The position numbers were made by a program, and so were the translations under genes. From positions 1 to 14,148 of the forward strand of contig DAOMZG010000182.1 in NCBI GenBank assembly GCA_035437945.1: a DNA stretch of 14,148 nt, written 5' to 3'. The notes under the pieces were generated by a model, which did no database searches, was not told the origin of the DNA, and was given only the letters and a program-made list of their open reading frames with translations. The stretch is from UBA9464 sp003445095. GTDB lineage: Bacteria > Verrucomicrobiota > Verrucomicrobiia > Limisphaerales > UBA9464. Below, in pieces: positions 7,756 to 14,148 of this stretch (positions are counted from its first letter, which is position 1; every line of letters begins with the position of its first letter).

Positions 7756-8955
7756 TTAGGGTTTCTTTTGCCCCAAGAGCCCAGAAAGTTTCTCGTTGGC
7801 TTTCGTTAGATCCACGGCCGCCGGTTTCTCGACCACTGGTAACGGAGTCGGCTCGGATTCGACGGGCTTCGCTAACGTCTTCAAGAGCGCCTCATCGACC
7901 GCCGGCTTGGGTTCTGTCACTTCGACCGGCAGCAAAGGAACCGTGGCGGGGCGGGTCAGTCGATCCAATACACGATCCGACTGGCCGGCCGAGGTGTTCG
8001 CGTCTCCGGCAATAAACTGCGCCACTTGGTTTCCGCTGGTGGCTCCACTGGTTTCCGCTTGAGCCCGGGCTCGTTCCACCACGCCGAGAAAGTAGCTCTC
8101 GAGATTTTGCGTGGGCGTATCCAGTCGCACTCGATCTCCGCCTTTCTCGCGGAGGATTTCGAGCGCACGTTGCAACGTCTCGCGCTCCAGGAGCGGTGCG
8201 GTAATCTGGACCTCGTCGGGTTCGGCGAGCAGTTCCTTCAACGTCCCTTGCGCTTGGATGCGTCCGCCGTAGTAGATCACCACCCGGTCACAGACATCTT
8301 CCACGTCGGCCAGTAAGTGGCTGCTCAGGATGACCGTTTTGCCCCGTTTGGCCAAAGCGAGAATGAGCTGCTTGATTTCGTGACACCCGATGGGATCCAA
8401 GCCGGCAGTGGGCTCATCGAGAATCACGAGATCCGGATTGTTGATCAGCGCCTGAGCGAGCCCGATGCGGCGCTGCATGCCCTTGGAGAATTCGCCCACG
8501 GTCCGAGTGCGGGCTTGATTGAGCCCGACCATCTCGATGAGCTGCTCGGCGCGGCTCTGGCGTTCTCTCGAGTCGAGTTCGAACAGGTTGCCGAAAAAAT
8601 CGAGGGTCTCGCCCGGATTCAGAAAGCGGTACAAGTAACTTTCTTCAGGAAGATAACCGATGCGCGCCTTGGTCTTCACGTCGCGAGGTGATTGGCCAAA
8701 CACCGAGATCGCGCCTTTGGTGGGGTAGAGCAGCCCGAGGATCATTTTGATCGTGGTGCTTTTGCCCGAGCCGTTGGGACCGAGCAGACCGAAGACCTCT
8801 CCGCGTCGGACCTCGAAGTCCACGTTGTCCACGGCGCGTGCCTTGGGGCGTCCCCAAAAATCTTTGAAGACCTTGGTGAGACCTACAGCCCGAATGACGA
8901 TGTCTTCCTCAGACGCTGTGCGGAGAGCGGACTGTGGTGAAGTTAGCGTGGCCAT
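7756..8955 (-). CDS. ABC transporter ATP-binding protein (ABC-2 exporter type)
   Basis: 399-residue cytoplasmic ATPase that energises the adjacent permease. Seen: Walker A GPNGSGKST (59-67), Q-loop region IGYLPEE (99-105), signature EFSKGMQRRIGLAQAL (155-170), Walker B LVILDEP (176-182), D-loop GLDP (185-188) and switch His213 in SSHLL. It is closest in style to the exporter ATPases of the CcmA/NatA/GldA group. After the nucleotide-binding domain and its usual C-terminal part (to about 295) comes a 100-residue extension, low in complexity and rich in Pro, Glu and Val (for example EPKPAVDEALLKTLAKPVE), ending KKP. The ATG at 8955 is chosen: it is 2 nt after the toxin gene stop, and an alternative frame to 8997 would overlap that gene. 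Specific substrate unknown. Confidence 0.92.
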   Translation of the reverse strand: MATLTSPQSALRTASEEDIVIRAVGLTKVFKDFWGRPKARAVDNVDFEVRRGEVFGLLGPNGSGKSTTIKMILGLLYPTKGAISVFGQSPRDVKTKARIGYLPEESYLYRFLNPGETLDFFGNLFELDSRERQSRAEQLIEMVGLNQARTRTVGEFSKGMQRRIGLAQALINNPDLVILDEPTAGLDPIGCHEIKQLILALAKRGKTVILSSHLLADVEDVCDRVVIYYGGRIQAQGTLKELLAEPDEVQITAPLLERETLQRALEILREKGGDRVRLDTPTQNLESYFLGVVERARAQAETSGATSGNQVAQFIAGDANTSAGQSDRVLDRLTRPATVPLLPVEVTEPKPAVDEALLKTLAKPVESEPTPLPVVEKPAAVDLTKANEKLSGLLGQKKP

Positions 8956-8957
8956 GG

Positions 8958-9389
8958 TTAAGGAATGTACCGGGACGAAACGCCGCGGGAAGCGCAAGAC
9001 TCAAGGTGTTTGTGCAATAACAGTTGGGCGAGTCCACGCTTGTCCAATTCGTGTTTAGCGATGGCGATCATCGCCTCATGCAAGCCTTTGGGATCGGCTG
9101 GTATTAGGACTTCGTTGGCATGTAGGAAGGCCAAAGCGGCACTGATGGCCACCCGCTTGTTGCCGTCTAAGGACGCTTGCGACTCGGCAAAGTGGAAAGC
9201 ATATGAAGCCGCGATGTCGAACCGGGTCCCGTCGCCATACCAGTAAGTGTTCTGCGCCGAGGCCACTGCCGACTCGACGAGTCCAGGTTCTCGAACGCCC
9301 GCCTGACCGCCGAATAGCTCTAAACCTCGAGCATGTAGTCGCATGACTTGATCGAGTGTCAGGAACCTCGGCTCGTCGTTTTCAGCCAT
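8958..9389 (-). CDS. Fic/Doc-family (death-on-curing) toxin-like protein
   Basis: 143-residue small Fic-fold protein of the Doc type, a family that modifies target proteins with AMP or phosphate and acts as the toxin in type II toxin-antitoxin modules. Seen: FLTLDQVMRLHARGLELFGG at 9-28, GVREPGLVESAVASAQNTY at 31-49, and the Fic loop QASLDGNKRVA at 71-81 followed by the helix to AFLHANE. The loop has D75-G76-N77-K78-R79, but the position of the catalytic His (H-x-F-x-D-G-N-K-R) is Gln71 (CAA) and the Phe is Ser73. His66 aligns with the family's conserved earlier His, which makes the alignment secure. A small gene 3 nt upstream is the likely antitoxin. The toxin may be weak, altered in chemistry or inactive. 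It sits inside a transport operon, 2 nt before the ABC ATPase start. Confidence 0.85.
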   Translation of the reverse strand: MAENDEPRFLTLDQVMRLHARGLELFGGQAGVREPGLVESAVASAQNTYWYGDGTRFDIAASYAFHFAESQASLDGNKRVAISAALAFLHANEVLIPADPKGLHEAMIAIAKHELDKRGLAQLLLHKHLESCASRGVSSRYIP

Positions 9390-9392
9390 TGG

Positions 9393-9641
9393 CTACGCGG
9401 CCAAGCGACCGAGTAACTCAGCGTGTTCTGAGAAAACGAATCCCGCCGCTTTAGCAAAACGAGCCTCATCAACGACCAACGAGGGTCTCTTAGCGTGGAG
9501 CTCGGAGGATGGGGCTAATGCGCCCGCGTCTTGCGCCATTGCTTTCAGCGCCGCAGCTCGCTCTTCGAACGCGGTTCGAAGCTTGGCCAAATCGTGAAAA
9601 TCCATTTTCCCGATCTCCGCTATTATTTCGGCTGTGCTCAT
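9393..9641 (-). CDS. Small protein, likely antitoxin of the Fic/Doc module
   Basis: 82 residues, no membrane segment. The N-terminal half is predicted helical and charged (MSTAEIIAEIGKMDFHDLAK, then LRTAFEERAAALKAMAQ). The C-terminal end, VVDEARFAKAAGFVFSEHAE then LLGRLAA (57-82), resembles the short tail seen in partners of Doc-type toxins (F-x-x-A-x-x-[FY]-V ... x-x-x-A/E-L-x-x-R-L-A). I base the antitoxin role mainly on position: it precedes the toxin by 3 nt, the usual order for these modules. The start is 16 nt after the end of the P-type ATPase gene. It has no clear DNA-binding domain of the Phd/YefM type, so transcriptional autoregulation is uncertain. Confidence 0.7.
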   Translation of the reverse strand: MSTAEIIAEIGKMDFHDLAKLRTAFEERAAALKAMAQDAGALAPSSELHAKRPSLVVDEARFAKAAGFVFSEHAELLGRLAA

Positions 9642-9657
9642 TGCGATGTAGCGTCCA

Positions 9658-11673
9658 CTAGGCTACTTGCGGCGTCAATGTCACCGGGCCAGCGGGTTCG
9701 ACTGGGCCGCGAGCGTCTGGGGGTTCTGTCGCCGTTGGCAAAGGTTCCAACTCCTCGCCTTGACGCACGAGTCGAGCGCTGTTGAAAACGACGAATAACG
9801 CGCCGGCGTTGTGGAGGATCGCCGCCACAATCGGATTGAGGTAACCCGCCGCCGCCGCGGCCAGTCCGCCGACGATAAAACAGACTCCAAACATGAAATT
9901 CTGGTTGATCACGCCGCGCGCCATGCGGGAAAGCTTCACCAAGAAGGGAAGCCGCCGAAGGTCATTGTTCATGAGCGCGATAGTGGCCGAGTGAATCGCG
10001 ACTTCGCTGCCGGCCGCTCCCATCGCGATGCTGATGTCGCCGGCTGCCAGAGCGGGCGCGTCGTTCACACCGTCGCCGATGACCGCGACTCGATATCCCT
10101 TCGCTTTATAAGCCTTAACAAACTCGACCTTGTCTTGAGGCAGGCATTCCGCCACTACCTCGGGCATGCCGATTTCGGCGGCCACGCGCTCAGCCACCGG
10201 CTTCCGATCACCGCTCACCATGGCCAATCTTCGAATGCCTGCTTGCTGGAGTTCCTTGAGGGCTTGGCCGGCCTCAACGCGCACTTGATCCTGGAGTCCG
10301 ACCCAACCGATGCATTCCTGGTTCCGCGCGATAAACAGCAGGCTGAAACCAGCGGCTTCATCAAGGTCCACGGATTGCATTAAGTCGCCCGTAATACCCT
10401 GTTCCTTCAGAAAGGCGGCCCGGCCAATCATGATGCGAGCGCCTTCCACGGTGGCAATGACGCCCCGACCGGCTGCTTCCTTGAAATCAGTCGCCGGGGT
10501 GAGGGGCACTCCGGCCTCCTCCGCCAATTGCACCAGCGCCTTAGCCGTGGGGTGATTGGAGAATCTTTCCACACTGGCGGCGAGTCGAAGCAGTTCGGCT
10601 GGAACCACGTCCCCGACGGGATTTAGACGACTTACCGCCAGCTTGCCCGTGGTCAAAGTACCCGTCTTGTCGAAGACGAAGGCGGTGATGCGCGCGGCCG
10701 CTTCCAGGTCTGCGATATTCTTCACGAGAATTCCGAGGCGAGCTGCGGCGCTAAGTGCAGCAACCATCGCGCTCGGAGTCGCCAGAATGAATGCGCATGG
10801 ACAGGCGACCACCAACGTGGCGATCACGCGGTTGAGATCTTTGGTGAAGGCCCAGACGAGTGCGGCGATGACCAAGACGAGCGGCGTATAAAAATGCATG
10901 TACTGGTCAATGATCCGCATGAACGGCAGCTTCGTCTTTTCCGCCGCCAGGATCAGTTCGCGCACTCGGCCGAGGGTGGTGTCCTGACCTGCTTTGGTCA
11001 CCTTGATGTCCAGCGCGCCGGTCAGGTTGATGGTTCCGGCGAAGACCGGATCGCCAGGTGATTTGTCCACGGGCAAGGATTCGCCAGTGATGTTGGCTTG
11101 GTTGAGGGAGCCCTGTCCGGAAGTGATCACACCGTCGGCGGCAATATTGTCGCCCGGCCGAACACGGATCACATCACCAATCTTCAACTCACTCGAAGGC
11201 ACTTCTTCTTCACGACCTCCGGTAAGGCGGCGCGCTTTGGTCGGGGTGATCTTGACCAACGATTCAATCGAGGCGCGCGCTCCGGCCGCAGTGCGAGTCT
11301 CAATGATTTCGCCCATCAGCATGAAAAACGCGACGATGCCGGCAGTCCGAAAATCGCCCGTGGCGGCCGAAGCTAAGACACCTAAGGCCACGAGCTCATT
11401 GATGCTCAGAACTCCATTGCGTAAATCGAGAAACGCCACTTTGAGGATGGGGTATCCCAAAATGCAGGCGCCGAAGAGAGCACTCAAGCCAGCGACGGTC
11501 GTTCCCCGTTGGAACACCCAGTCCACCAGAAACGAGTTCAGCACGAAGATCAGCCCAACGATCGTCTGGGTCAGTTTGACGTTGGTGTGCGTATGAGCGA
11601 GCGCGCCGTGGTCATGGCCACACTCGGCGCAATTCGGGTCGGCCTGGCGGGAGAGAAGCGAGGTGACTTGCAT
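9658..11673 (-). CDS. Heavy-metal-translocating P1B-type ATPase
   Basis: 671-residue inner-membrane cation pump that couples ATP hydrolysis to metal transport. Seen: actuator loop TGES (196-199), transmembrane metal site CPC (291-293) in VACPCAFILATPSA, phosphorylation site DKTGT (Asp335), nucleotide-domain HP (His374-Pro375), MVSGD (486-489) and hinge GDGVND (533-538). There is no N-terminal heavy-metal-associated domain; instead a short tail with Cys15, Cys18, His20, His22, His27 and His29 could bind metal. The membrane part after the hinge ends LNPIVAAILHNAGALFVVFNSARL: it lacks the Lys and Asp that mark Zn/Cd/Pb pumps such as ZntA (here about Cys598 and Asn622). CPC rules out the SPC (P1B-4) class, but the metal cannot be named. 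The ATG at 11673 is chosen; the frame is open to 11760, overlapping the HflK-like gene. Tandem repeats lie at the start. Confidence 0.9.
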   Translation of the reverse strand: MQVTSLLSRQADPNCAECGHDHGALAHTHTNVKLTQTIVGLIFVLNSFLVDWVFQRGTTVAGLSALFGACILGYPILKVAFLDLRNGVLSINELVALGVLASAATGDFRTAGIVAFFMLMGEIIETRTAAGARASIESLVKITPTKARRLTGGREEEVPSSELKIGDVIRVRPGDNIAADGVITSGQGSLNQANITGESLPVDKSPGDPVFAGTINLTGALDIKVTKAGQDTTLGRVRELILAAEKTKLPFMRIIDQYMHFYTPLVLVIAALVWAFTKDLNRVIATLVVACPCAFILATPSAMVAALSAAARLGILVKNIADLEAAARITAFVFDKTGTLTTGKLAVSRLNPVGDVVPAELLRLAASVERFSNHPTAKALVQLAEEAGVPLTPATDFKEAAGRGVIATVEGARIMIGRAAFLKEQGITGDLMQSVDLDEAAGFSLLFIARNQECIGWVGLQDQVRVEAGQALKELQQAGIRRLAMVSGDRKPVAERVAAEIGMPEVVAECLPQDKVEFVKAYKAKGYRVAVIGDGVNDAPALAAGDISIAMGAAGSEVAIHSATIALMNNDLRRLPFLVKLSRMARGVINQNFMFGVCFIVGGLAAAAAGYLNPIVAAILHNAGALFVVFNSARLVRQGEELEPLPTATEPPDARGPVEPAGPVTLTPQVA

Positions 11674-11715
11674 ATATGTGCGTGACTTGAGGATTGGCTG
11701 TGACTTGAGGGTTGG
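11663..11715 (-). repeat. Three tandem GTGACTTG-type repeats at the P-type ATPase start
   Basis: On the plus strand, GTGACTTG occurs at 11663-11670, 11682-11689 and 11700-11707, spacing 19 and 18 nt. The last two are part of a longer near-identical 15-mer, TGACTTGAGGATTGG (11683-11697) and TGACTTGAGGGTTGG (11701-11715), 14 of 15 bases equal. The array fills the 43-nt gap between the HflK-like gene and the ATPase and reaches into the ATPase coding sequence. It may be an operator or RNA-level control site, or simply the trace of a local duplication. No palindrome is evident within a unit. Confidence 0.6.
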
Positions 11716-11716
11716 T

Positions 11717-12826
11717 TTATTGGTTGAGCGGAGCGTTCGGGTCACGGCGACCTTGAGCAAGGGGCTCGCGATTCATTTGGATACGCAATTCACGCGGCGT
11801 GCCGTCAGGCCGATCAGAGATGAAGAACTTGTCGGGAGCGTTGGTTAAGATTTGAGCTAGCGCTTCGATGCGGAGGCGGGCGCGGAGCAAGGCGGGTTCG
11901 CGTTCGTAGTAAGGAAGTTGGTCCTGAAAATACTTGGCCTCAGCCGCCACGGCTTGAATGAGAGCGTTGCTCGACACAATCCCTCCGGAACGAATTGCCG
12001 CGGCTTCTCCCTCAGCGGTACGGACCCGCTCGTTGAAGTATCCTTCGGCTTCGTTGACCTTCTTGGATCGATCTTGCTCCGCCGCGATCACGGCGTCGAA
12101 GGCCTGCTTCACAAACTGCGGCGTCCGTGTGTCCACGATCACTTCGTCCACCGCCACTCCCAATTGTTTGGCGTCGATGAGCTCACGCGCCCGGGTCGCA
12201 ATAGCCTCGCGAAACGCCGTGGGCTCTTTATAGAGCGCGGCGTCAGCGGAGAACTGCGCGCTCGTTCGGTAGATCGCGTTGTTGAGCACGTCGGACAGCA
12301 AGTTGGTGACGTTTTCAAAGCGAAAGGCATATGCCACTGGATCGGCGATGCGGTATTTGAGCGCCGCCCGCACATGCAGGATATTGCCATCCTGAGTCAG
12401 CGTATGGCCGTCGACGCCGGGCACCAGACGCTCCTGTGCCATCGGCTCGGTGCCGAGTGCTTCCTCTTCGGGAGTGGTGGCGTACCAAGCGCTATTGGCC
12501 CGCACGGTTTTCGCTTCGCCAGTCCGAACACGCACGATCTCATCAATCGGATACGGCAATGCCCAATGCAGTCCGGGCTTGAAAATCACATCGGAGCCCG
12601 TGCCGCGGGGTTTCCCGAAGCGTAAGACGATCGCCACTTCGCTGGGATCGACCGTGAAGACGCAGGAAAACACGAAGGCGCACGCCAAGAGGACTACGAA
12701 GATTCGGACCAAAAGGAAACTGCTCCCCAAGGCCTCATTTAATGCCTGGCTAGACGCGTCGTCGGCGCTGGTGACCGGCGTTGGTGTCAGCTTAAGCTGA
12801 CCGGAGCGGGAAGAAGGCTCAGCCAT
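11717..12826 (-). CDS. hflK: SPFH/Band 7 protein, HflK-like
   Basis: 369-residue membrane-anchored SPFH protein. Seen: a cytoplasmic N-terminal stretch, one membrane helix (about 38-58, FLLVRIFVVLLACAFVFSCV), then the SPFH domain starting VDPSEVAIVLRFGKP, with GLHWALPYPIDEIVRV (85-100) typical of HflK, and DGNILHVRAALKYRIADP (146-163). A coiled-coil stretch follows at about 245-300 (AEQDRSKKVNEAEGYFNERV), ending with LRARLRIEALAQILTNAPDKF. Relative to E. coli HflK, the part between the first SPFH strands has an insertion (about 108-145). Family members form oligomeric membrane assemblies and modulate FtsH-type proteases. It follows HflC by a few nt: the ATG at 12826 is chosen, but TTG at 12835 overlaps the hflC stop (TTGA) and would add three residues. 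HflK-type rather than HflC-type by motif; exact role inferred. Confidence 0.85.
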   Translation of the reverse strand: MAEPSSRSGQLKLTPTPVTSADDASSQALNEALGSSFLLVRIFVVLLACAFVFSCVFTVDPSEVAIVLRFGKPRGTGSDVIFKPGLHWALPYPIDEIVRVRTGEAKTVRANSAWYATTPEEEALGTEPMAQERLVPGVDGHTLTQDGNILHVRAALKYRIADPVAYAFRFENVTNLLSDVLNNAIYRTSAQFSADAALYKEPTAFREAIATRARELIDAKQLGVAVDEVIVDTRTPQFVKQAFDAVIAAEQDRSKKVNEAEGYFNERVRTAEGEAAAIRSGGIVSSNALIQAVAAEAKYFQDQLPYYEREPALLRARLRIEALAQILTNAPDKFFISDRPDGTPRELRIQMNREPLAQGRRDPNAPLNQ

Positions 12827-12831
12827 AGCGA

Positions 12832-13731
12832 TCAACGATTGGAGGTCCGAGCCTTGTCGTTACCTATCAGGTTGAACGGCGGCGTGGTCTGATCCAGGAA
12901 GAGTGTCGCGCGGTCCCTCAACGCCTCCCGCAGGGCATTCAACTGATAGATGAAGATGGCGAGGTCGGGATTTTTCTCTAGCACAGCGAGTTCTTTAGAG
13001 GCCCGAGCGTCGGCGTCCCCCATGATTCGTAGGGCATCAGCTCGGGCTTTGGCTAACAGTTCGTCCCGCTTACGATCGGCTTCGCTGCGGATCTCCTGCG
13101 CGCGCGCGTTGCCTTCGCCTTGGTACGTCTTGACGAGCCGTTCCCGCTCGGCGCGCATTCGTTCGAAGACCTTCGTGGTGATGGATTCAGGCAGGCCGAG
13201 TTGCTTGATCCCGACCATTTCGATGGCGAGTCCATACGTGGAGCCAGCGGCACTTTGGATCTCCTTAAGAATGTCGGCTTCGACCTGATCGAACTTGAGC
13301 GCCTTTGGATCCGGCGAAATGAGATCGCCGAAATCATATCGGCCGACGACTGCGTTCTTGGCGTTGCGGATCAATCCGTCGAGCGTGTTTTCGGCTTTCA
13401 GCGTGTCCCCGCCAAAAACCTCGAGAAACTTCCGCGCGTCGGAGATTCGCCAGCCAACGTACACGGCCATTAGGATATTCCTGGCATCGCGAGTGGTGGA
13501 TTGGTCGAACTTGCGTTCAAGATTCTGAAGTCGGTTGTCGAATTTATAGACTTTCTGAATGGGCAGGGGCAGCCGGAAGTAGAGGCCTGGATTTGGTAGA
13601 TCACGGGAGTACCGGCCAAAAGTGGTGACGACGCCGATCTCGGTGGTCCTGACCTGGAAGCAGAACAACAAGGCGAGGAACATCAGCAGCAGCAGCGCGC
13701 CGACGACAAGGGAAAGACGGGATTTGTTCAC
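12832..13731 (-). CDS. hflC: SPFH/Band 7 protein, HflC-like
   Basis: 299 residues, close to the length of HflC. Seen: an N-terminal membrane helix (about 6-25), the SPFH start VRTTEIGVVTTFGRYSRDLP, GLYFRLPLPIQKVYKFDNRL (49-68) and a long charged coiled coil (about 195-260, RERLVKTYQGEGNARAQEIR then SEADRKRDELLAKARADALR), the classical HflC pattern. HflC pairs with HflK to form a large membrane complex that regulates the FtsH protease. Here it lies between two HflK-like genes: the partial upstream protein and the downstream one. The start is GTG at 13731 with no Shine-Dalgarno; there is no better upstream alternative in the 99-nt gap before it. No ftsH is seen in the window. Confidence 0.88.
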   Translation of the reverse strand: MNKSRLSLVVGALLLLMFLALLFCFQVRTTEIGVVTTFGRYSRDLPNPGLYFRLPLPIQKVYKFDNRLQNLERKFDQSTTRDARNILMAVYVGWRISDARKFLEVFGGDTLKAENTLDGLIRNAKNAVVGRYDFGDLISPDPKALKFDQVEADILKEIQSAAGSTYGLAIEMVGIKQLGLPESITTKVFERMRAERERLVKTYQGEGNARAQEIRSEADRKRDELLAKARADALRIMGDADARASKELAVLEKNPDLAIFIYQLNALREALRDRATLFLDQTTPPFNLIGNDKARTSNR

Positions 13732-13830
13732 GGGAGAGAGTCTGGAATGTCAGGAAATCGGTTAAGCGAGTTGACGAATGCGAGGTCGGAATATGCGCGA
13801 GGTTGGTGTCATGAGCGAAAGGTCGGCGGT

Positions 13831-14148
13831 TTACTTCGGGGAATTGGGGTCGTCTAGTCCCAGATCGCCCATATCTGGTCGAATCTTCTCCTCGAGATTG
13901 AACAAGAACACGTCCGACGTGTTCGTGGCCCCGAGTACGATTTTGCGGCTGCGGGCCGCGGATCGCGCGAGGGTGTCCAGGTAGGTGCGTTGGCGGAAGA
14001 CCTTTGGAGCCGCGGCGTCGGCTTGCATCTGTCCGGCGAATTGGGCGGCGCGGCCGGCTGCGTCTTGGACTCGGATTGCGGCGGCTGCATGTGCGTAATT
14101 GTTGGTCGCGATGACCCTGGCTGCGGCCACGGGGAGCGTCTCAGCGGC
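13831..14148 (-). CDS. SPFH/HflK-like protein, C-terminal part (5' end outside window)
   Basis: The last 105 residues of a protein that continues past the window edge; the frame is open to base 14148. Seen: an Ala-rich helical region (RVIATNNYAHAAAAIRVQDA, then AGRAAQFAGQMQADAAAPKV) followed by FRQRTYLDTLARSAARSRKI and a final strand TSDVFLFNLEEKIRP. The layout of Ala/Glu-rich coiled coil, F/R-x-R-x-Y-L-x-x-L, arginine-lysine, short final strand is the end of HflK-type SPFH proteins (E. coli HflK has R-x-R-x-Y-x-E-T). It is the first gene of the minus-strand block visible here and is 99 nt upstream of hflC. SPFH assignment rests only on this tail. Confidence 0.75.
   Translation of the reverse strand, partial: AAETLPVAAARVIATNNYAHAAAAIRVQDAAGRAAQFAGQMQADAAAPKVFRQRTYLDTLARSAARSRKIVLGATNTSDVFLFNLEEKIRPDMGDLGLDDPNSPK

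Noticed and set aside
8638..8660. Glu instead of Gln in the Q-loop (YLPEE) and FSKGM instead of LSGGQ in the ABC ATPase
   Set aside because: Both are common in exporter ATPases of this group, so they do not suggest loss of function.
8956..8997. A start for the ABC ATPase 14 codons further upstream
   Set aside because: It would overlap the toxin gene, and the ATG at 8955 sits 2 nt after its stop.
8958..9641. The toxin-antitoxin pair as part of a mobile element
   Set aside because: No transposase, integrase, terminal inverted repeat or target duplication is visible around it, and base composition does not obviously differ from its neighbours.
10994..11596. A 200-codon plus-strand open frame antisense to the P-type ATPase
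   Set aside because: Low-complexity Ser/Pro/Arg translation, no start signal, and the minus strand carries all P-type ATPase motifs.
11918..12625. A 235-codon open frame on the plus strand antisense to the HflK-like gene
   Set aside because: Its translation is Arg/His/Gly-rich with no domain, and the opposite strand encodes a clear SPFH protein; a shadow frame of GC-rich coding sequence.
13732..13830. The 99-nt gap before hflC as a promoter or terminator region
   Set aside because: No convincing hairpin, T tract or -35/-10 pair is visible, so no feature is called.

Overview
This window looks like a bacterial chromosome of moderately high GC (about 55-60% by eye). It holds two back-to-back blocks that converge near position 3,550-3,700. 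The gene content would fit a Gram-negative of the Verrucomicrobiota/PVC kind: duplicated complex I subunit M, HflK/HflC-type SPFH proteins next to a heavy-metal P-type ATPase, frequent GTG/TTG starts and almost no Shine-Dalgarno sequences. That taxon is an inference and only moderately likely. No RNA gene, CRISPR array, insertion sequence or phage gene was seen.

Plus-strand block (1-3531): the 3' end of a proton-pumping NADH:quinone oxidoreductase (complex I) operon. It contains the C-terminal part of one NuoM, a complete second NuoM, and NuoN, with gaps of 7 and -4 nt. Two consecutive nuoM genes point to a complex I with an extra antiporter-like subunit. The second NuoM has lost the TM7 lysine expected in a proton channel. 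A hairpin follows nuoN.

Minus-strand block (14148 down to 3715): ten genes, nearly all separated by fewer than 45 nt, that read as one long operon. In transcription order they are: the C-terminal end of an HflK-like SPFH protein, HflC, a second HflK-like protein, a P1B-type metal-transporting ATPase, a small antitoxin-like protein, a Fic/Doc-family toxin, an ABC exporter ATPase, its permease (with an unusual N-terminal extension), a membrane-anchored protein of unknown function and a class I SAM methyltransferase. The SPFH trio probably builds a membrane-microdomain or protease-modulator scaffold. The P-type ATPase and the ABC pair are transporters that could sit in or be quality-controlled by that scaffold. 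The toxin-antitoxin pair sits cleanly between the P-type ATPase and the ABC genes and looks like a passenger or an operon-stabilising insertion.

The best candidates for something undescribed are the SPFH / P1B-ATPase / ABC exporter / unknown membrane protein cluster as a functional unit, the Fic-fold toxin whose catalytic His position is Gln, and the second NuoM lacking its key TM7 lysine.
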